NCBI GenBank assembly: GCA_047621305.1 | Contig: JBLHNB010000003.1 | Span: forward strand, 62,001 to 126,000 | Direction of reading: 5' to 3' | Source of the DNA: Colwellia_A sp047621305 | GTDB taxonomy: Bacteria > Pseudomonadota > Gammaproteobacteria > Enterobacterales > Alteromonadaceae | DNA length: 64,000 nt | Part shown: in pieces, positions 43,344-53,585 of the stretch | Position numbering within the stretch: position 1 is the stretch's first letter | Layout: each line of letters opens with the position of its first letter | Position numbers and translations under genes: made by a program | The notes under the pieces: generated by a model | Told to the model about the DNA's origin: nothing | Databases searched by the model: none | What the model saw: the letters and a program-made list of their open reading frames with translations, nothing else

Positions 43344-45683
43344 ATGATTATAAATTCCATAACTAATCGTCTTGAAGTAGGATTATTTCGACAACGATTC
43401 TTAGTACTTTTACTGTTTGTTGCCACAAGTATATTTCTTTTGTTTCAGGCTACACAAATTAAACTTGATGCATCATTTACAAAAAATATTCCCCTGAATC
43501 ATGAGTATATGAAAACCTATTTAAAACATAGGGAGAACTTTGGTGGCGCAAATAATATTCTTATCTCCGTTTGTAATGAAGATGATGACATTTTTAATAC
43601 CAAGTTTTTTGACGTATTAAAAGGCGTACATGACAAGTTATTCTTTATTCCAGGCGTTGACCGAATTCAAGTCAAATCACTCTTCTCACCAAGCACGCGA
43701 TTTGTCGAAATAGTTGAGGATGGTTTTGCAGGAGGCCCTGTTATTCCTGCTAATTTCAAGTCAGATGCGCAAGGGCTTGCTATTGTAAAGTCTAATATTG
43801 AAAAGTCAGGTATTGTAGGCAGTATCGTTTCAGATGATTACAGCTGTGCCATGGTAAAAGCTTCTTTAATGGAAACGGATCCCAGTACAGGTGAAAAACT
43901 TAATACTATATTATTTTCAGAGCAACTTGAAAAAGAAGTACGCAATGAATTTGAAAAAGATGGTATTTCGGTTCACATCATTGGTTTCGCTAAAATGGTG
44001 GGCGATGTTGCAAATGGCGCAAAAAGTGTTGTTACTTTTTTTGGTATTGCCATCGCAATAACAGCTGTTATGGTGTTTTTCTTTTGCCATTCTATTCGGC
44101 TTACTATATTACCCATAGCCTGTTCTCTTGTCGCGGTTATTTGGCAAATGGGACTGTTATCAACACTGGGTTTTGGCTTAGATCCGATGTCGATATTAAT
44201 TCCTTTTCTTGTTTTTGCTATTGGGGTCAGCCATGGTGTGCAAATGATCAACTCCGTTGGCAAACTGGTTGTCAGTGGTAAAACAAGCTTGCAAGCGGCA
44301 CAGCTAAGTTTTAGAGCGTTGTTGATACCTGGTGGTATTGCCTTACTTTCTGATACGGTTGGTTTTTTAACATTACTTTCGATTGATATAGGTATCATCA
44401 AAGAGCTCGCAATCACTGCATCATTGGGTGTTGCCATGATTATTTTGACAAATCTAATCTTATTACCTTTATTGGTATCTTATGTCCATATATCTAAGAA
44501 TTTTGGTCAAAAAAGAATAAATAATGATGAACTTAAGCAAAAAGACAGTCATGTTTGGCATATTATGGCTAAATTTGCTAAAAAAGGACCAGCAAGTATT
44601 ATTCTAGCCTTTACGTTGATCCTATTTTTAATGGGCTTATACCATTCTCAAGACCTGAAAATAGGTGAGTTACATGCGGGTGCTCCAGCGTTGCATGAGT
44701 CATCAAGATATAATCAGGATACCTTTCTAATTACTGACAAATACGCGATCAGTGTTGATTATATGTCGATCATCGTAGAGTCCACACCTGATGCATGTAC
44801 TAATCATAATATTATGAATGTCATTGACCAATTTCAATGGCGTATGGAAAATGTGAAAGGTGTTCAATCGACAATCAGTTTAGCTTCCGTATCTAAAGTC
44901 GTTAACGCGGGGTATAACGAAGGGAATGCTAAATGGCGGGTATTATCTCGTAATCAACAAACCTTAGTTCAATCCATTGCTCGCATCCCATCGACCAGTG
45001 GCTTATTGAATAATAATTGTAGTGTTATGCCCATTATTTTATTTTTGGTTGATCATAAAGCGGAAACGATTAACGCGGTGCTTAAAGAAGTTAAATTAGC
45101 GTCAAAAGACTTAAAGCTTGATGATCTCGAATTTAAATTAGCCTCTGGTCCTGTTGGTGTTATGGCAGCAACGAATGAAGCGGTTGCACAAGCACAATTA
45201 CCTATGATGCTATATGTTTATAGTGCGGTGATCTTATTATGTTTAATAAGCTTTAAAAGTTTACGTGCAACGATAGCGGTGGTTTTACCTTTGTTTGTGG
45301 TCTCAACGCTAGCGCAATGGCTGATGACAGTACTTGATATCGGCTTAACAGTATCAACATTACCTGTCATTGCATTAGGGGTTGGTATTGGCGTAGATTA
45401 TGGTATTTATATATTATCTACCATGAGTGAAAAGCTCAGAAATGGCGACACGGTAGGTGAAGCTTATCTAAAAGCATTGCAAGAGCGTGGCAGTGCCGTT
45501 TTAATTACGGGTGTAACCTTAGCAATTGGTGTTTCAACGTGGTTTTTCTCTGACTTAAAATTTCAAGTCGATATGGGAATACTACTAACATTTATGTTTT
45601 TGGTTAATATGTTGGCGGCAGTTATCGTCTTACCTGCACTCGCTGCATTTTTGTGGCCCAATAAAACGGTAAAGGTAAATTAA
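43344..45683 (+). CDS. MMPL/RND superfamily transporter (HAE3-like)
   Basis: A 779-residue inner-membrane protein with two MMPL halves. Each half has one leading membrane segment (about 15-35 and 412-430), a periplasmic loop and five clustered segments. Sterol-sensing-like motifs appear in FLVFAIGVSHGVQMIN and ALGVGIGVDYGIYIL (the GVDYG region typical of MMPL proton relays). Such HAE3-type RND proteins move hydrophobic or lipid-like compounds. It directly follows the YCF48-like gene, and the pair is very likely translated together. Confidence 0.9.
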   Translation: MIINSITNRLEVGLFRQRFLVLLLFVATSIFLLFQATQIKLDASFTKNIPLNHEYMKTYLKHRENFGGANNILISVCNEDDDIFNTKFFDVLKGVHDKLFFIPGVDRIQVKSLFSPSTRFVEIVEDGFAGGPVIPANFKSDAQGLAIVKSNIEKSGIVGSIVSDDYSCAMVKASLMETDPSTGEKLNTILFSEQLEKEVRNEFEKDGISVHIIGFAKMVGDVANGAKSVVTFFGIAIAITAVMVFFFCHSIRLTILPIACSLVAVIWQMGLLSTLGFGLDPMSILIPFLVFAIGVSHGVQMINSVGKLVVSGKTSLQAAQLSFRALLIPGGIALLSDTVGFLTLLSIDIGIIKELAITASLGVAMIILTNLILLPLLVSYVHISKNFGQKRINNDELKQKDSHVWHIMAKFAKKGPASIILAFTLILFLMGLYHSQDLKIGELHAGAPALHESSRYNQDTFLITDKYAISVDYMSIIVESTPDACTNHNIMNVIDQFQWRMENVKGVQSTISLASVSKVVNAGYNEGNAKWRVLSRNQQTLVQSIARIPSTSGLLNNNCSVMPIILFLVDHKAETINAVLKEVKLASKDLKLDDLEFKLASGPVGVMAATNEAVAQAQLPMMLYVYSAVILLCLISFKSLRATIAVVLPLFVVSTLAQWLMTVLDIGLTVSTLPVIALGVGIGVDYGIYILSTMSEKLRNGDTVGEAYLKALQERGSAVLITGVTLAIGVSTWFFSDLKFQVDMGILLTFMFLVNMLAAVIVLPALAAFLWPNKTVKVN

Positions 45684-46013
45684 CTTAGTATTTATTAGAT
45701 TAAATTAATTGCATAAATAAACAAGAAAATGGCCGATAGGTCATTTTCTATTTATAGCAAGTGAATAAACAACTATATATTTCGTACATTTGATCAACTC
45801 TCTGCTCCTATCAGTAAAAAAACACTCGCAATACATTAAAATTACTAATAAAATCTTTTAAACAGTCTATGATAATAGATAAATAAAATAATATTTATGA
45901 TTGGCCTTAGGTCACATTATGAAAGTTAATATAAAAGTTTACGAAAAAGATCACGAATAATACAATAATCACTTAAAATATTTTTCAAGCGTTTTATCCA
46001 AAAGGAAAAAGGC
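45684..46013. other. 330-bp intergenic region before the NAD-GDH gene
   Basis: A stem AGAAAATGGCC / GGTCATTTTCT (45724-45749, one mismatch) followed by ATTTAT may terminate the transporter unit. The rest has no coding frame and is very AT-rich. It presumably carries the glutamate dehydrogenase promoter; none was picked with confidence. AAAAGGAAAAAGG lies just before the next ATG. Confidence 0.55.
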
Positions 46014-49000
46014 ATGGCGTTAGTAGACGGTTTACCTTCAGTTATACTGAATAACGTAGCACAATTAATACAAAAAAAAGTACCATCAAAAATAGCTCCA
46101 CTTGTAGAGCAATTTGCTGAATTGCTCTATGGTAATATTTCAACTCTTGATTTAGCCCACCGCAATGACAGTGATATGTACGGGGCAACGTTAAGTTTAT
46201 GGAACGCTCTTAATGACCATCAAGATAAAACTCCAGTAATAAAAGTATTCAATCCAGAAGTATCTAAACATGGTTGGAAGTCGAGCCATACTATTATTGA
46301 AGTTATCATCGCTGATATGCCATTTTTGGTCGATTCCTTAAGAATCGCATTAAGCAGGATGTCACTTTCTCCGCATTTAATGCTTAATTGCCCAATCAAG
46401 ATTATCCGTGATAAAAATAATCATATTAGCCAATTATCGACAGCCTCTGATAAGTCTATTAAATCGACTTCCGATGAAACAGTCTTTTTTATTGAAATAG
46501 ACCGTCAAACTGAGCAAAAAGTACTTAATAATATTGCTAAGGAATTACGCTCAGTACTCAGTGATATTTCCTTAACAGTGACTGATTGGCAACCGATGAA
46601 AAAGAAGTTGAAAGAAATCATCGCTGTTGTTAAAAAGGCAAATAACCCTTGCTCTAAAGAAGAACATGTAGAAACCTTGGCTTTTTTACAATGGCTTTTA
46701 GATAATAACTTTACCTTAATGGGTTATCGTTCATATGATGTCAAATCCCTTGAAGGTGATATTGCGCTAGCAGCAAATATTGATTCAAGTCTTGGCTTAA
46801 TGAAACAATCAAAAGGCACAGAGCAGCGCTTAATTTCAAAATTAAGTGCATCGGCTCGAGAACTTGCGCTAGGCGATAATTTATTGATTTTGACGAAAAC
46901 TAATTCAAAATCTCGCGTTCATCGACCTGCTCATTTAGATTACATTGGCATTAAACGCTTTGATGACAAAGGTAAAGTTATTGGTGAGGAGCGATTTGTT
47001 GGTCTATTTGGGTCTGCTTATTACACGAATAGTGCACTAGACTTACCCTTGATCCGTGCAAAAGTTAAATCAGTATGCGAAGAATCGGGCTTTGCTATAG
47101 GCACACATGCTTATAAAACCTTGATCAATATTCTAGAAACATATCCACGTGATGAGATATTACAGACAAAAACAGCTGACTTACTTAAAAATGTCTTAGG
47201 TGTTTTTCAAATGCAAGAGCGTGACTATAGTGGACTATTTGTTCGCAGAGATGCGTTTGACCGTTTTTATTCGTGTATGGTTTATGTTCCTCGTGAGCGT
47301 TATAACACAAAATTACGTATACAAACTCAAGAGCTACTTAAAGAAGCGTTTGGTAGTGAACAAGATGTCGAATTCACAACGTATTTTTCAGAGTCTGCAC
47401 AAGCTCGTACGCATTATATTGTCCGTGTTAACTCAACTAAAGCAGACATTAACGTGAAAGAAATAGAAAAAAATCTAAATGAAGCAGCAAGTAGTTGGGA
47501 TGATAAACTTGCCAATGCACTAAATACGCATAAAGGTGAAGCCCTTGGTAAAGCACTTAGCCGTAAATATGTTCATTTTCCGCAAGCGTATAAAGATGAA
47601 GTTTTACCTGGTTCAGCAATTGTTGATATCGAAAAATTTGAAAAGTTAACCGCTGATAATCATTTAGAGATGTTGTTTTATCAACCTCAAGAAGAGTCTG
47701 CATCAAGTCGATTAGTCAAACTTAAACTATTTCATTCTGGCGAGCCTTTACATCTATCTGATGTTTTACCTATGTTGGAAAACTTTGGCTTACGTGTTAT
47801 TGGTGAAAGTCCATACGCTGTTAAAGGCGTTGATGGTCAAATATATTGGATCCTTGACTTTTCGATGTTATTGACGGGTAAAGGCAAGTTTAATTTAGAA
47901 GTTGTGCAAAGTTTGTTTCAGGACGCTTTTGCTCGAGTTTGGGCCGGAGGTCTAGAAGATGACGGCTTTAATCGCCTGATCTTAGGTGCAGAGCTCGGCG
48001 GTCGTGAAGTTTCGATTTTAAGAGCCTTTGCTAAATATGAACGTCAAATTGGCGGTACTTTCAGTCAAAACTATACTGAAGATACCTTTGCACGTTACCC
48101 AAATATCGCTAAACTGTTAATCAAATACTTTAAGTTGCGCTTTAATCCTAATAATAAAGTGACAACTAAAGCGGTAATTAAAGTCATAGAGGATATTGAA
48201 AGCTCATTAGATAACGTTGCTAACCTTGATGATGACCGCATTATCCGCCGTTTTGGCGAAATGATTGCTGCGACTATACGGACCAATTATTTTCAGCCAC
48301 ACCCTATAACGGGTGAAAAAACGTATATATCATTCAAGATATTACCTCATCAAATCAGTGATGTTCCTTTACCCGTACCTCAATTTGAAATTTTTGTTTA
48401 TTCACCACAACTTGAAGGTGTGCATCTACGTGGTGGTAAAGTCGCTCGTGGCGGATTACGTTGGTCTGACAGACGCGAAGATTTCCGTACTGAAATTTTA
48501 GGTTTAGTTAAAGCACAACAAGTAAAAAATACAGTCATTGTACCTGTGGGAGCTAAAGGGGGGTTTGTATGTAAACAACTTCCTAGCGATGGCACCCGAC
48601 AAGAAATTTTCGAAGCCGGTAAAGAATGTTACCGCACGTTTATCCGTGGCTTATTGGATATTACCGATAATATTGTTGACGGAAAAGTTGTGCCGCCATT
48701 AAATGTTGTTCGTTTAGATGAAGATGACGCTTATTTAGTTGTTGCTGCTGACAAAGGTACAGCGACTTTCTCAGATACTGCTAATGCTATTTCTGATGAA
48801 TACAATTTCTGGATGGGTGATGCATTTGCATCGGGTGGTAGTGTTGGTTATGACCATAAAGCGATGGGGATTACTGCAAAAGGTGCATGGGAGTCAGTAA
48901 AACGTCATTTCCGTGAAATGGATATTGACTGTCAATCAACTGATTTTACCTGTATTGCTATAGGTGATATGGCAGGAGATGTATTTGGTAATGGTATGTT

Positions 49001-50867
49001 GTTATCAAAACATATTCGTTTACAAGCTGCATTTAATCACATGCATATCTTTATTGACCCAACGCCTGATGCGGCAAGTTCTTACAAAGAACGTGAACGT
49101 TTATTTAATATGCCAGGTTGTACATGGGAAGATTACAATAAAGAGCTTATTTCTGAAGGTGGTGCTATTTTTAGTCGTCATGTTAAGTCAATTAAATTAA
49201 CGCCACAAATCAAAAAAATGCTGGGTACACAAAAACAAAGTATGTCGCCATTAGATTTGATGCAAACCATTTTAAAAATGAAAGTTGATTTATTGTGGAA
49301 TGGCGGTATTGGTACGTATGTGAAGAGTTCCAAAGAATCACATGTTGAGGTGGGCGATAGAGCAAATGATGCCTTGCGTATTAATGGTCGTGAATTAAAA
49401 GCCAAAGTTGTTGGTGAAGGCGGTAATTTAGGCTTTACTCAGCTGGGTCGAATTGAGTTTGCTACTCATGGTGGTCGAATTAATACTGATGCAGTCGATA
49501 ATGCCGGTGGTGTTGATTGTTCTGATAATGAAGTAAACATTAAGATATTACTGAATAACTTAGTACAAAATGGCGATCTAACAGTTAAACAACGTAACAA
49601 GTTACTTTACGATATGACCGATGATGTTGGTAATATTGTTATTGAAGATTGTTACCGTCAAACGCATTCTTTGTCGATCACGGCAATGCGTGGGGTCAAT
49701 CAGTTAAAGGAACAAGTACGATTTATTCATGAACTTGAACGTACCGGCAAGCTTGATAGAGCATTAGAGTTCATTCCAAATGATGATGAAATTTCTGAGC
49801 GTTTAGCCAAAGGTAAAGGGCTAACTAGACCTGAGCTTTCGGTGTTACTTGCTTATAGTAAAATGGTATTAAAAGAAGACTTAGTTTGTCCTGATATTAC
49901 AGACAATCCATTCCATAATCGTTTATTACTAGAAGCTTTTCCTCCAAAACTGCAGGAAAGCTACCAAGAACAAATGCAAGATCACCCACTACGTGCCGAA
50001 ATTATTGCAACTAAACTTGCTAATAATATTGGTAATGACATGGGCTTTAATTTTGTTAACCGTATGTATGAAGAAACAGGCGCAACGGTAGCGGAAATTG
50101 CTAATTGTTATGTAATAGCCAGTGAAGTGTTTGAGTTATCTGATATCTGGAAAGAGATCACTGCACTAGATAATAAGATAACAACAGCCATTCAAACGGA
50201 AATGTTGTTTCAATTACGCCGTACCGTCAGACGAGCGACACGTTGGTTCTTACGTCATCGTAATAAGTCGTTAGGTATTGCCGAAACTATCGCGTTTTAT
50301 CGTCCGACATTTAATATACTCGCTAAAGATTTAGATACCTTACTTGTTGAAGATGAAGTTGAACAGTTAAAACGAGTTGAAAGTGATTTAATGCGCAACG
50401 GTGTGCCAAAGAATATTGCTTCACGTATTTCGCAATTAAGTTCGCTGTTTCCAGTGATGGATATTGCTGATATTTCTTCAGCGGATGGCCGCTCGATTGA
50501 GATTGTTGCTAGTTTGTACTTTAATCTAGGTGTACGTTTAGATTTACATTGGTTCTTAGATCAAATAACAGGACAACCTGTATCTAATCATTGGCAAGCC
50601 TTAGCGCGAGCTTCATTTAGAGAAGAACTAGACTGGCAACAACGCTCGTTAACACAAGTGGTTTTACGTGGTAACTGTGAAACGCAAAAACATGATATTG
50701 AAACTATGTTAAATACATGGATTGAAACCAACAAACAACCCCTTGGGCGTTGGCATCATATTTTGGCTGACTTTAGAATTGGTCAAACACATGAATTTGC
50801 TAAGTTCTCTGTGGCATTACGTGAATTAATGTTATTAAGTTTAAATTGTGACTCTGTAAAGTATTAA
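46014..50867 (+). CDS. gdhB: NAD-specific glutamate dehydrogenase, large (180-kDa) type
   Basis: Catabolic NAD-dependent glutamate dehydrogenase of the giant L-GDH class, yielding 2-oxoglutarate and ammonia. The 1617-residue product has ACT-like N-terminal domains, then the catalytic core near 770-1230 with GGLRWSDRREDFRTEILGLVKAQ, NTVIVPVGAKGGFV (substrate lysine region), AIGDMAGDVFGNGML and VGEGGNLGFTQLGRIEFA for NAD binding, and a long helical C-terminal domain. Full length for the family. Monocistronic by its terminator. In Pseudomonas the orthologue is allosterically controlled and arginine-responsive. Confidence 0.96.
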   Translation: MALVDGLPSVILNNVAQLIQKKVPSKIAPLVEQFAELLYGNISTLDLAHRNDSDMYGATLSLWNALNDHQDKTPVIKVFNPEVSKHGWKSSHTIIEVIIADMPFLVDSLRIALSRMSLSPHLMLNCPIKIIRDKNNHISQLSTASDKSIKSTSDETVFFIEIDRQTEQKVLNNIAKELRSVLSDISLTVTDWQPMKKKLKEIIAVVKKANNPCSKEEHVETLAFLQWLLDNNFTLMGYRSYDVKSLEGDIALAANIDSSLGLMKQSKGTEQRLISKLSASARELALGDNLLILTKTNSKSRVHRPAHLDYIGIKRFDDKGKVIGEERFVGLFGSAYYTNSALDLPLIRAKVKSVCEESGFAIGTHAYKTLINILETYPRDEILQTKTADLLKNVLGVFQMQERDYSGLFVRRDAFDRFYSCMVYVPRERYNTKLRIQTQELLKEAFGSEQDVEFTTYFSESAQARTHYIVRVNSTKADINVKEIEKNLNEAASSWDDKLANALNTHKGEALGKALSRKYVHFPQAYKDEVLPGSAIVDIEKFEKLTADNHLEMLFYQPQEESASSRLVKLKLFHSGEPLHLSDVLPMLENFGLRVIGESPYAVKGVDGQIYWILDFSMLLTGKGKFNLEVVQSLFQDAFARVWAGGLEDDGFNRLILGAELGGREVSILRAFAKYERQIGGTFSQNYTEDTFARYPNIAKLLIKYFKLRFNPNNKVTTKAVIKVIEDIESSLDNVANLDDDRIIRRFGEMIAATIRTNYFQPHPITGEKTYISFKILPHQISDVPLPVPQFEIFVYSPQLEGVHLRGGKVARGGLRWSDRREDFRTEILGLVKAQQVKNTVIVPVGAKGGFVCKQLPSDGTRQEIFEAGKECYRTFIRGLLDITDNIVDGKVVPPLNVVRLDEDDAYLVVAADKGTATFSDTANAISDEYNFWMGDAFASGGSVGYDHKAMGITAKGAWESVKRHFREMDIDCQSTDFTCIAIGDMAGDVFGNGMLLSKHIRLQAAFNHMHIFIDPTPDAASSYKERERLFNMPGCTWEDYNKELISEGGAIFSRHVKSIKLTPQIKKMLGTQKQSMSPLDLMQTILKMKVDLLWNGGIGTYVKSSKESHVEVGDRANDALRINGRELKAKVVGEGGNLGFTQLGRIEFATHGGRINTDAVDNAGGVDCSDNEVNIKILLNNLVQNGDLTVKQRNKLLYDMTDDVGNIVIEDCYRQTHSLSITAMRGVNQLKEQVRFIHELERTGKLDRALEFIPNDDEISERLAKGKGLTRPELSVLLAYSKMVLKEDLVCPDITDNPFHNRLLLEAFPPKLQESYQEQMQDHPLRAEIIATKLANNIGNDMGFNFVNRMYEETGATVAEIANCYVIASEVFELSDIWKEITALDNKITTAIQTEMLFQLRRTVRRATRWFLRHRNKSLGIAETIAFYRPTFNILAKDLDTLLVEDEVEQLKRVESDLMRNGVPKNIASRISQLSSLFPVMDIADISSADGRSIEIVASLYFNLGVRLDLHWFLDQITGQPVSNHWQALARASFREELDWQQRSLTQVVLRGNCETQKHDIETMLNTWIETNKQPLGRWHHILADFRIGQTHEFAKFSVALRELMLLSLNCDSVKY

Positions 50868-50907
50868 TACTAAATAAACACACTTTAACGAGAATGTTTT
50901 AACTGAT

Positions 50908-50937
50908 AAAATCCCTGCTACTAAGCGGGGATTTTTG
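50908..50937 (+). terminator. Rho-independent terminator after gdhB
   Basis: AAAATCCCTGCT pairs with AGCGGGGATTTT (one G-U pair) around ACTA, followed by T residues. It lies about 40 bp after the gdhB stop. Confidence 0.88.
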
Positions 50938-51042
50938 TATTGAAAGTATCCTATTAACCTACTTACTATGACTGTTTTAAAGATGTTGTCGCTTTAAAAT
51001 AGTTACTACAATTACCCTAGTACAAATTTTTTAAGAGGCATT

Positions 51043-52053
51043 ATGTTCTATTCTGCAATTCGTAATATTTTATTTAAGATTGATCCTGAAACTATCCATG
51101 AGCTCACTATAAAAGGCTTTAAGGCAACGGGAGCTACACCATTAAATTTATTTTATAAACAAAAAATCGCAAGTAAACCGGTTGAAACAATGGGAATTAC
51201 TTTTCCTAATTCGGTTGGTTTGGCGGCTGGTTTAGATAAAAATGGTGAATGTATTAATGCTTTTGCGGCAATGGGATTTGGTTTTATTGAAGTAGGTACC
51301 GTGACACCACGACCGCAACCTGGTAACGAAAAACCAAGGATTTTTAGAATTCCAGAAGCTAATGCGGTGATCAATCGTATGGGTTTTAATAATAAAGGTG
51401 TTGATTATTTGGTAGACCAAGTACGTCAGGCAAACTTTATTGGCGTCTTAGGTATCAACATTGGTAAAAATAAAGATACCCCAGATGACAAGGCTAAAGA
51501 TGATTATATTCATTGTATGCGCAAGGTCTATAACTTTGCGACATATATCACCATTAATATTTCATCACCTAATACGCCAGGGTTACGTTCATTACAATAT
51601 GGTGATGCGTTAAATGATTTATTGTCTGCCTTAAAAGTAGAGCAGAAAAAACTTGCTGAACAATATGGTAAATATGTACCCATAGCCGTAAAAATAGCAC
51701 CTGATTTAATTGAGTCAGAAATTGACTCTATTGCTGCATGCTTAATTAGTAATGAGATTGATGGTGTTATTGCAACCAATACAACCTTATCTAGAGAAGG
51801 TGTTGAAGGACTTGAACATGGCGATGAGCAGGGCGGTTTGAGTGGTGCGCCAGTTAAAGATAAAAGCACTTTAGTGATCAAGCTTTTAGCAAAAGCGTTA
51901 GACAATAAACTGCCTATTATTGGTGTTGGTGGTATTGCTAGCGGTGCAGACGCACAAGAAAAAATAGCCGCAGGTGCTAAACTTGTACAAGTCTATACTG
52001 GGTTTATCTATCAAGGACCGGGTTTAGTAAAAGAAATAGTGAATGCATTGTAG
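51043..52053 (+). CDS. pyrD: Dihydroorotate dehydrogenase (quinone)
   Basis: Class 2, membrane-associated flavoenzyme of pyrimidine synthesis that passes electrons to quinone. The 336-residue product has an N-terminal amphipathic helix region (FYSAIRNILFKIDPETIHELT), the FMN-site VGLAAGLDKNGE, INRMGFNNKGVDYL, the active-site serine loop NISSPNTPGLRSLQ and the C-terminal GVGGIASGADAQEKIAAGAKLVQVYTG in parts. AGAGGC lies before the ATG. The neighbour genes are unrelated in pathway. Confidence 0.95.
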   Translation: MFYSAIRNILFKIDPETIHELTIKGFKATGATPLNLFYKQKIASKPVETMGITFPNSVGLAAGLDKNGECINAFAAMGFGFIEVGTVTPRPQPGNEKPRIFRIPEANAVINRMGFNNKGVDYLVDQVRQANFIGVLGINIGKNKDTPDDKAKDDYIHCMRKVYNFATYITINISSPNTPGLRSLQYGDALNDLLSALKVEQKKLAEQYGKYVPIAVKIAPDLIESEIDSIAACLISNEIDGVIATNTTLSREGVEGLEHGDEQGGLSGAPVKDKSTLVIKLLAKALDNKLPIIGVGGIASGADAQEKIAAGAKLVQVYTGFIYQGPGLVKEIVNAL

Positions 52054-52067
52054 CTTTAAAAATAAAA

Positions 52068-52105
52068 ATTAACGATGTTTATATATTTTTAATAGACATC
52101 GTTAA
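52068..52105 (-). terminator. Terminator for queC
   Basis: TTAACGATGT (52069-52078) pairs with ACATCGTTAA (52096-52105) around 17 nt. On the minus strand it is followed by TTTTTATTTTT, so it fits termination of queC. The plus-strand side has no T-run, though the stem may slow pyrD transcription. Confidence 0.65.
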
Positions 52106-52134
52106 TCCGTGGTATCAATAATAATAGAAAGGAT

Positions 52135-52794
52135 CTAATCTTCGTATTCAATAGGGTCAACGACCTTATTTTCAACAAACGCTTCGATACGTTCTTGGCA
52201 AGCGCCACATTTTCCACAGGCTTTATCACGACCGTTATAACAAGTCCATGTATTGCTATAATCTAAATTCATTTTAATACCATCAGCTAAAATAGCTGTT
52301 TTACTCACATTCAAATATGGGCTGAATATTTCAACGGCATCATAATTGGCAATTTGGCAAACATCATTCATTTTCTTGACAAATTCTGGACGACAATCTG
52401 GATAAATGGCGTGATCTCCCGCATGAGCACCATAATAGACTTGCTCAGCTTTTACTGAAACGGCATAACCGACAGCAAGGGATAATAAAATCATATTACG
52501 ATTTGGTACAATCGTCGATTTCATATTTTCAGCTTCGTAATGACCTTCTGGAATTTCAATATCATCAGTTAACGACGAACCGGCAAGTAATTGATTAATT
52601 GCGGATATATCGATTACTTTATGGTGAACATTCAATTGATCACAAACGATGCTTGCACATTCAAGTTCTTTAACATGGCGTTGACCATAATCAAAAGATA
52701 ACGCATAAATTTCTTTACCATCTTTAAGTGCTCTGTTAAGTACGGTAAATGAGTCCATACCGCCAGAATAAATAACAACAACTTTGTTGGTCAT
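52135..52794 (-). CDS. queC: 7-cyano-7-deazaguanine synthase QueC
   Basis: Converts 7-carboxy-7-deazaguanine to preQ0 using ATP and ammonia, in queuosine tRNA modification. The product is 219 residues from the ATG at 52794, beginning MTNKVVVIYSGGMDS with the PP-loop at 9-15. It has YALSFDYGQRH, the substrate region VPNRNMILLSLA and YGAHAGDHAIYPDCRPEF, and the zinc cysteines in WTCYNGRDKACGKCGACQER. Longer frames upstream (to 52881) would run through the queE promoter and lack family match. It diverges from queE; AGAGAC lies 6-10 bases before the ATG. Confidence 0.95.
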   Translation of the reverse strand: MTNKVVVIYSGGMDSFTVLNRALKDGKEIYALSFDYGQRHVKELECASIVCDQLNVHHKVIDISAINQLLAGSSLTDDIEIPEGHYEAENMKSTIVPNRNMILLSLAVGYAVSVKAEQVYYGAHAGDHAIYPDCRPEFVKKMNDVCQIANYDAVEIFSPYLNVSKTAILADGIKMNLDYSNTWTCYNGRDKACGKCGACQERIEAFVENKVVDPIEYED

Positions 52795-52868
52795 TTGTAA
52801 TGTCTCTTCATGTATAATAGTTAGCGCGCGCATTTTACTTGAAAAAACGGACAGGCAAAAGGTTAAAA

Positions 52869-53546
52869 TTGAAAATAACACGCTATAAAATTAACGAACT
52901 ATTTGAAACCATTCAAGGCGAAGGTTCATTTACTGGTCAACCTTCTATTTTTATTAGATTGCAGGGCTGCCCCGTTGCTTGCTCATGGTGTGATACTAAG
53001 CATACTTGGGCAATAAATATCGAAGATCAAATCCCAACTAATAATATGTTAAATAAAACGCGAGAGTCTGACCATTGGTCAGCGCTTAGTGTTGATGATA
53101 TTTTGCAGGTGATATTACAACAAAATTACCAGGCAAAACATATTGTTATCACCGGCGGTGAACCCGCAATGGTTGATTTAACGCCTTTATGTGATGGATT
53201 GGAGACAAAAGGCTATAGTTGTCAAATTGAAACCTCTGGTACCTTTGAAATTAAAACCTCAGAAAAATGTTGGGTCACGGTTTCACCCAAGGTCAACATG
53301 AAAGGAGGTTATAAAATATTATCTTCTGCAATGCACAGAGCCAATGAAATTAAGCACCCTATAGCTACCGAACAACATGTTGATGATTTAAAAGCGCTTT
53401 TAAAAGAGCATCAGATAGTGAATACACAAGTATATTTACAACCGATCAGTCAAAAAAAGCGTGCTACAGATCTCGCCATCAAAACCTGCATCGAAAATAA
53501 TTGGCGTTTATCAGTACAAGTGCATAAGTACTTAGGTATTGAATAA
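52869..53546 (+). CDS. queE: 7-carboxy-7-deazaguanine synthase QueE
   Basis: Radical SAM enzyme that makes 7-carboxy-7-deazaguanine for queuosine. From the TTG at 52869 the product is 225 residues (E. coli 223), reading (M)KITRYKINELFETIQGEG, with the cluster motif CPVACSWC (Cys34, Cys38, Cys41), ITGGEPAMVDL, IETSGTFEI and WVTVSPKVNMKGGY. AAAAGG lies 6 bases upstream of this TTG. An earlier TTG at 52839 would add ten residues not seen in the family. queC and queE share a 74-bp divergent region with a TATAAT at 52813-52818. Confidence 0.93.
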   Translation: MKITRYKINELFETIQGEGSFTGQPSIFIRLQGCPVACSWCDTKHTWAINIEDQIPTNNMLNKTRESDHWSALSVDDILQVILQQNYQAKHIVITGGEPAMVDLTPLCDGLETKGYSCQIETSGTFEIKTSEKCWVTVSPKVNMKGGYKILSSAMHRANEIKHPIATEQHVDDLKALLKEHQIVNTQVYLQPISQKKRATDLAIKTCIENNWRLSVQVHKYLGIE

Positions 53547-53585
53547 GTACTCTATTGTTAAGGATTATTAGTGAGCATTAGAGGA

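Noticed and set aside
45900..46013. Small ORF upstream of gdhB
   Set aside because: A short ATG frame near 45919 stops quickly and has no ribosome site; the region is very AT-rich.
52795..52868. PreQ1 riboswitch in the queC/queE gap
   Set aside because: The 74-bp region has no preQ1-I type stem-loop with an A-rich tail followed by a Shine-Dalgarno helper, and is too short for divergent promoters plus an aptamer.
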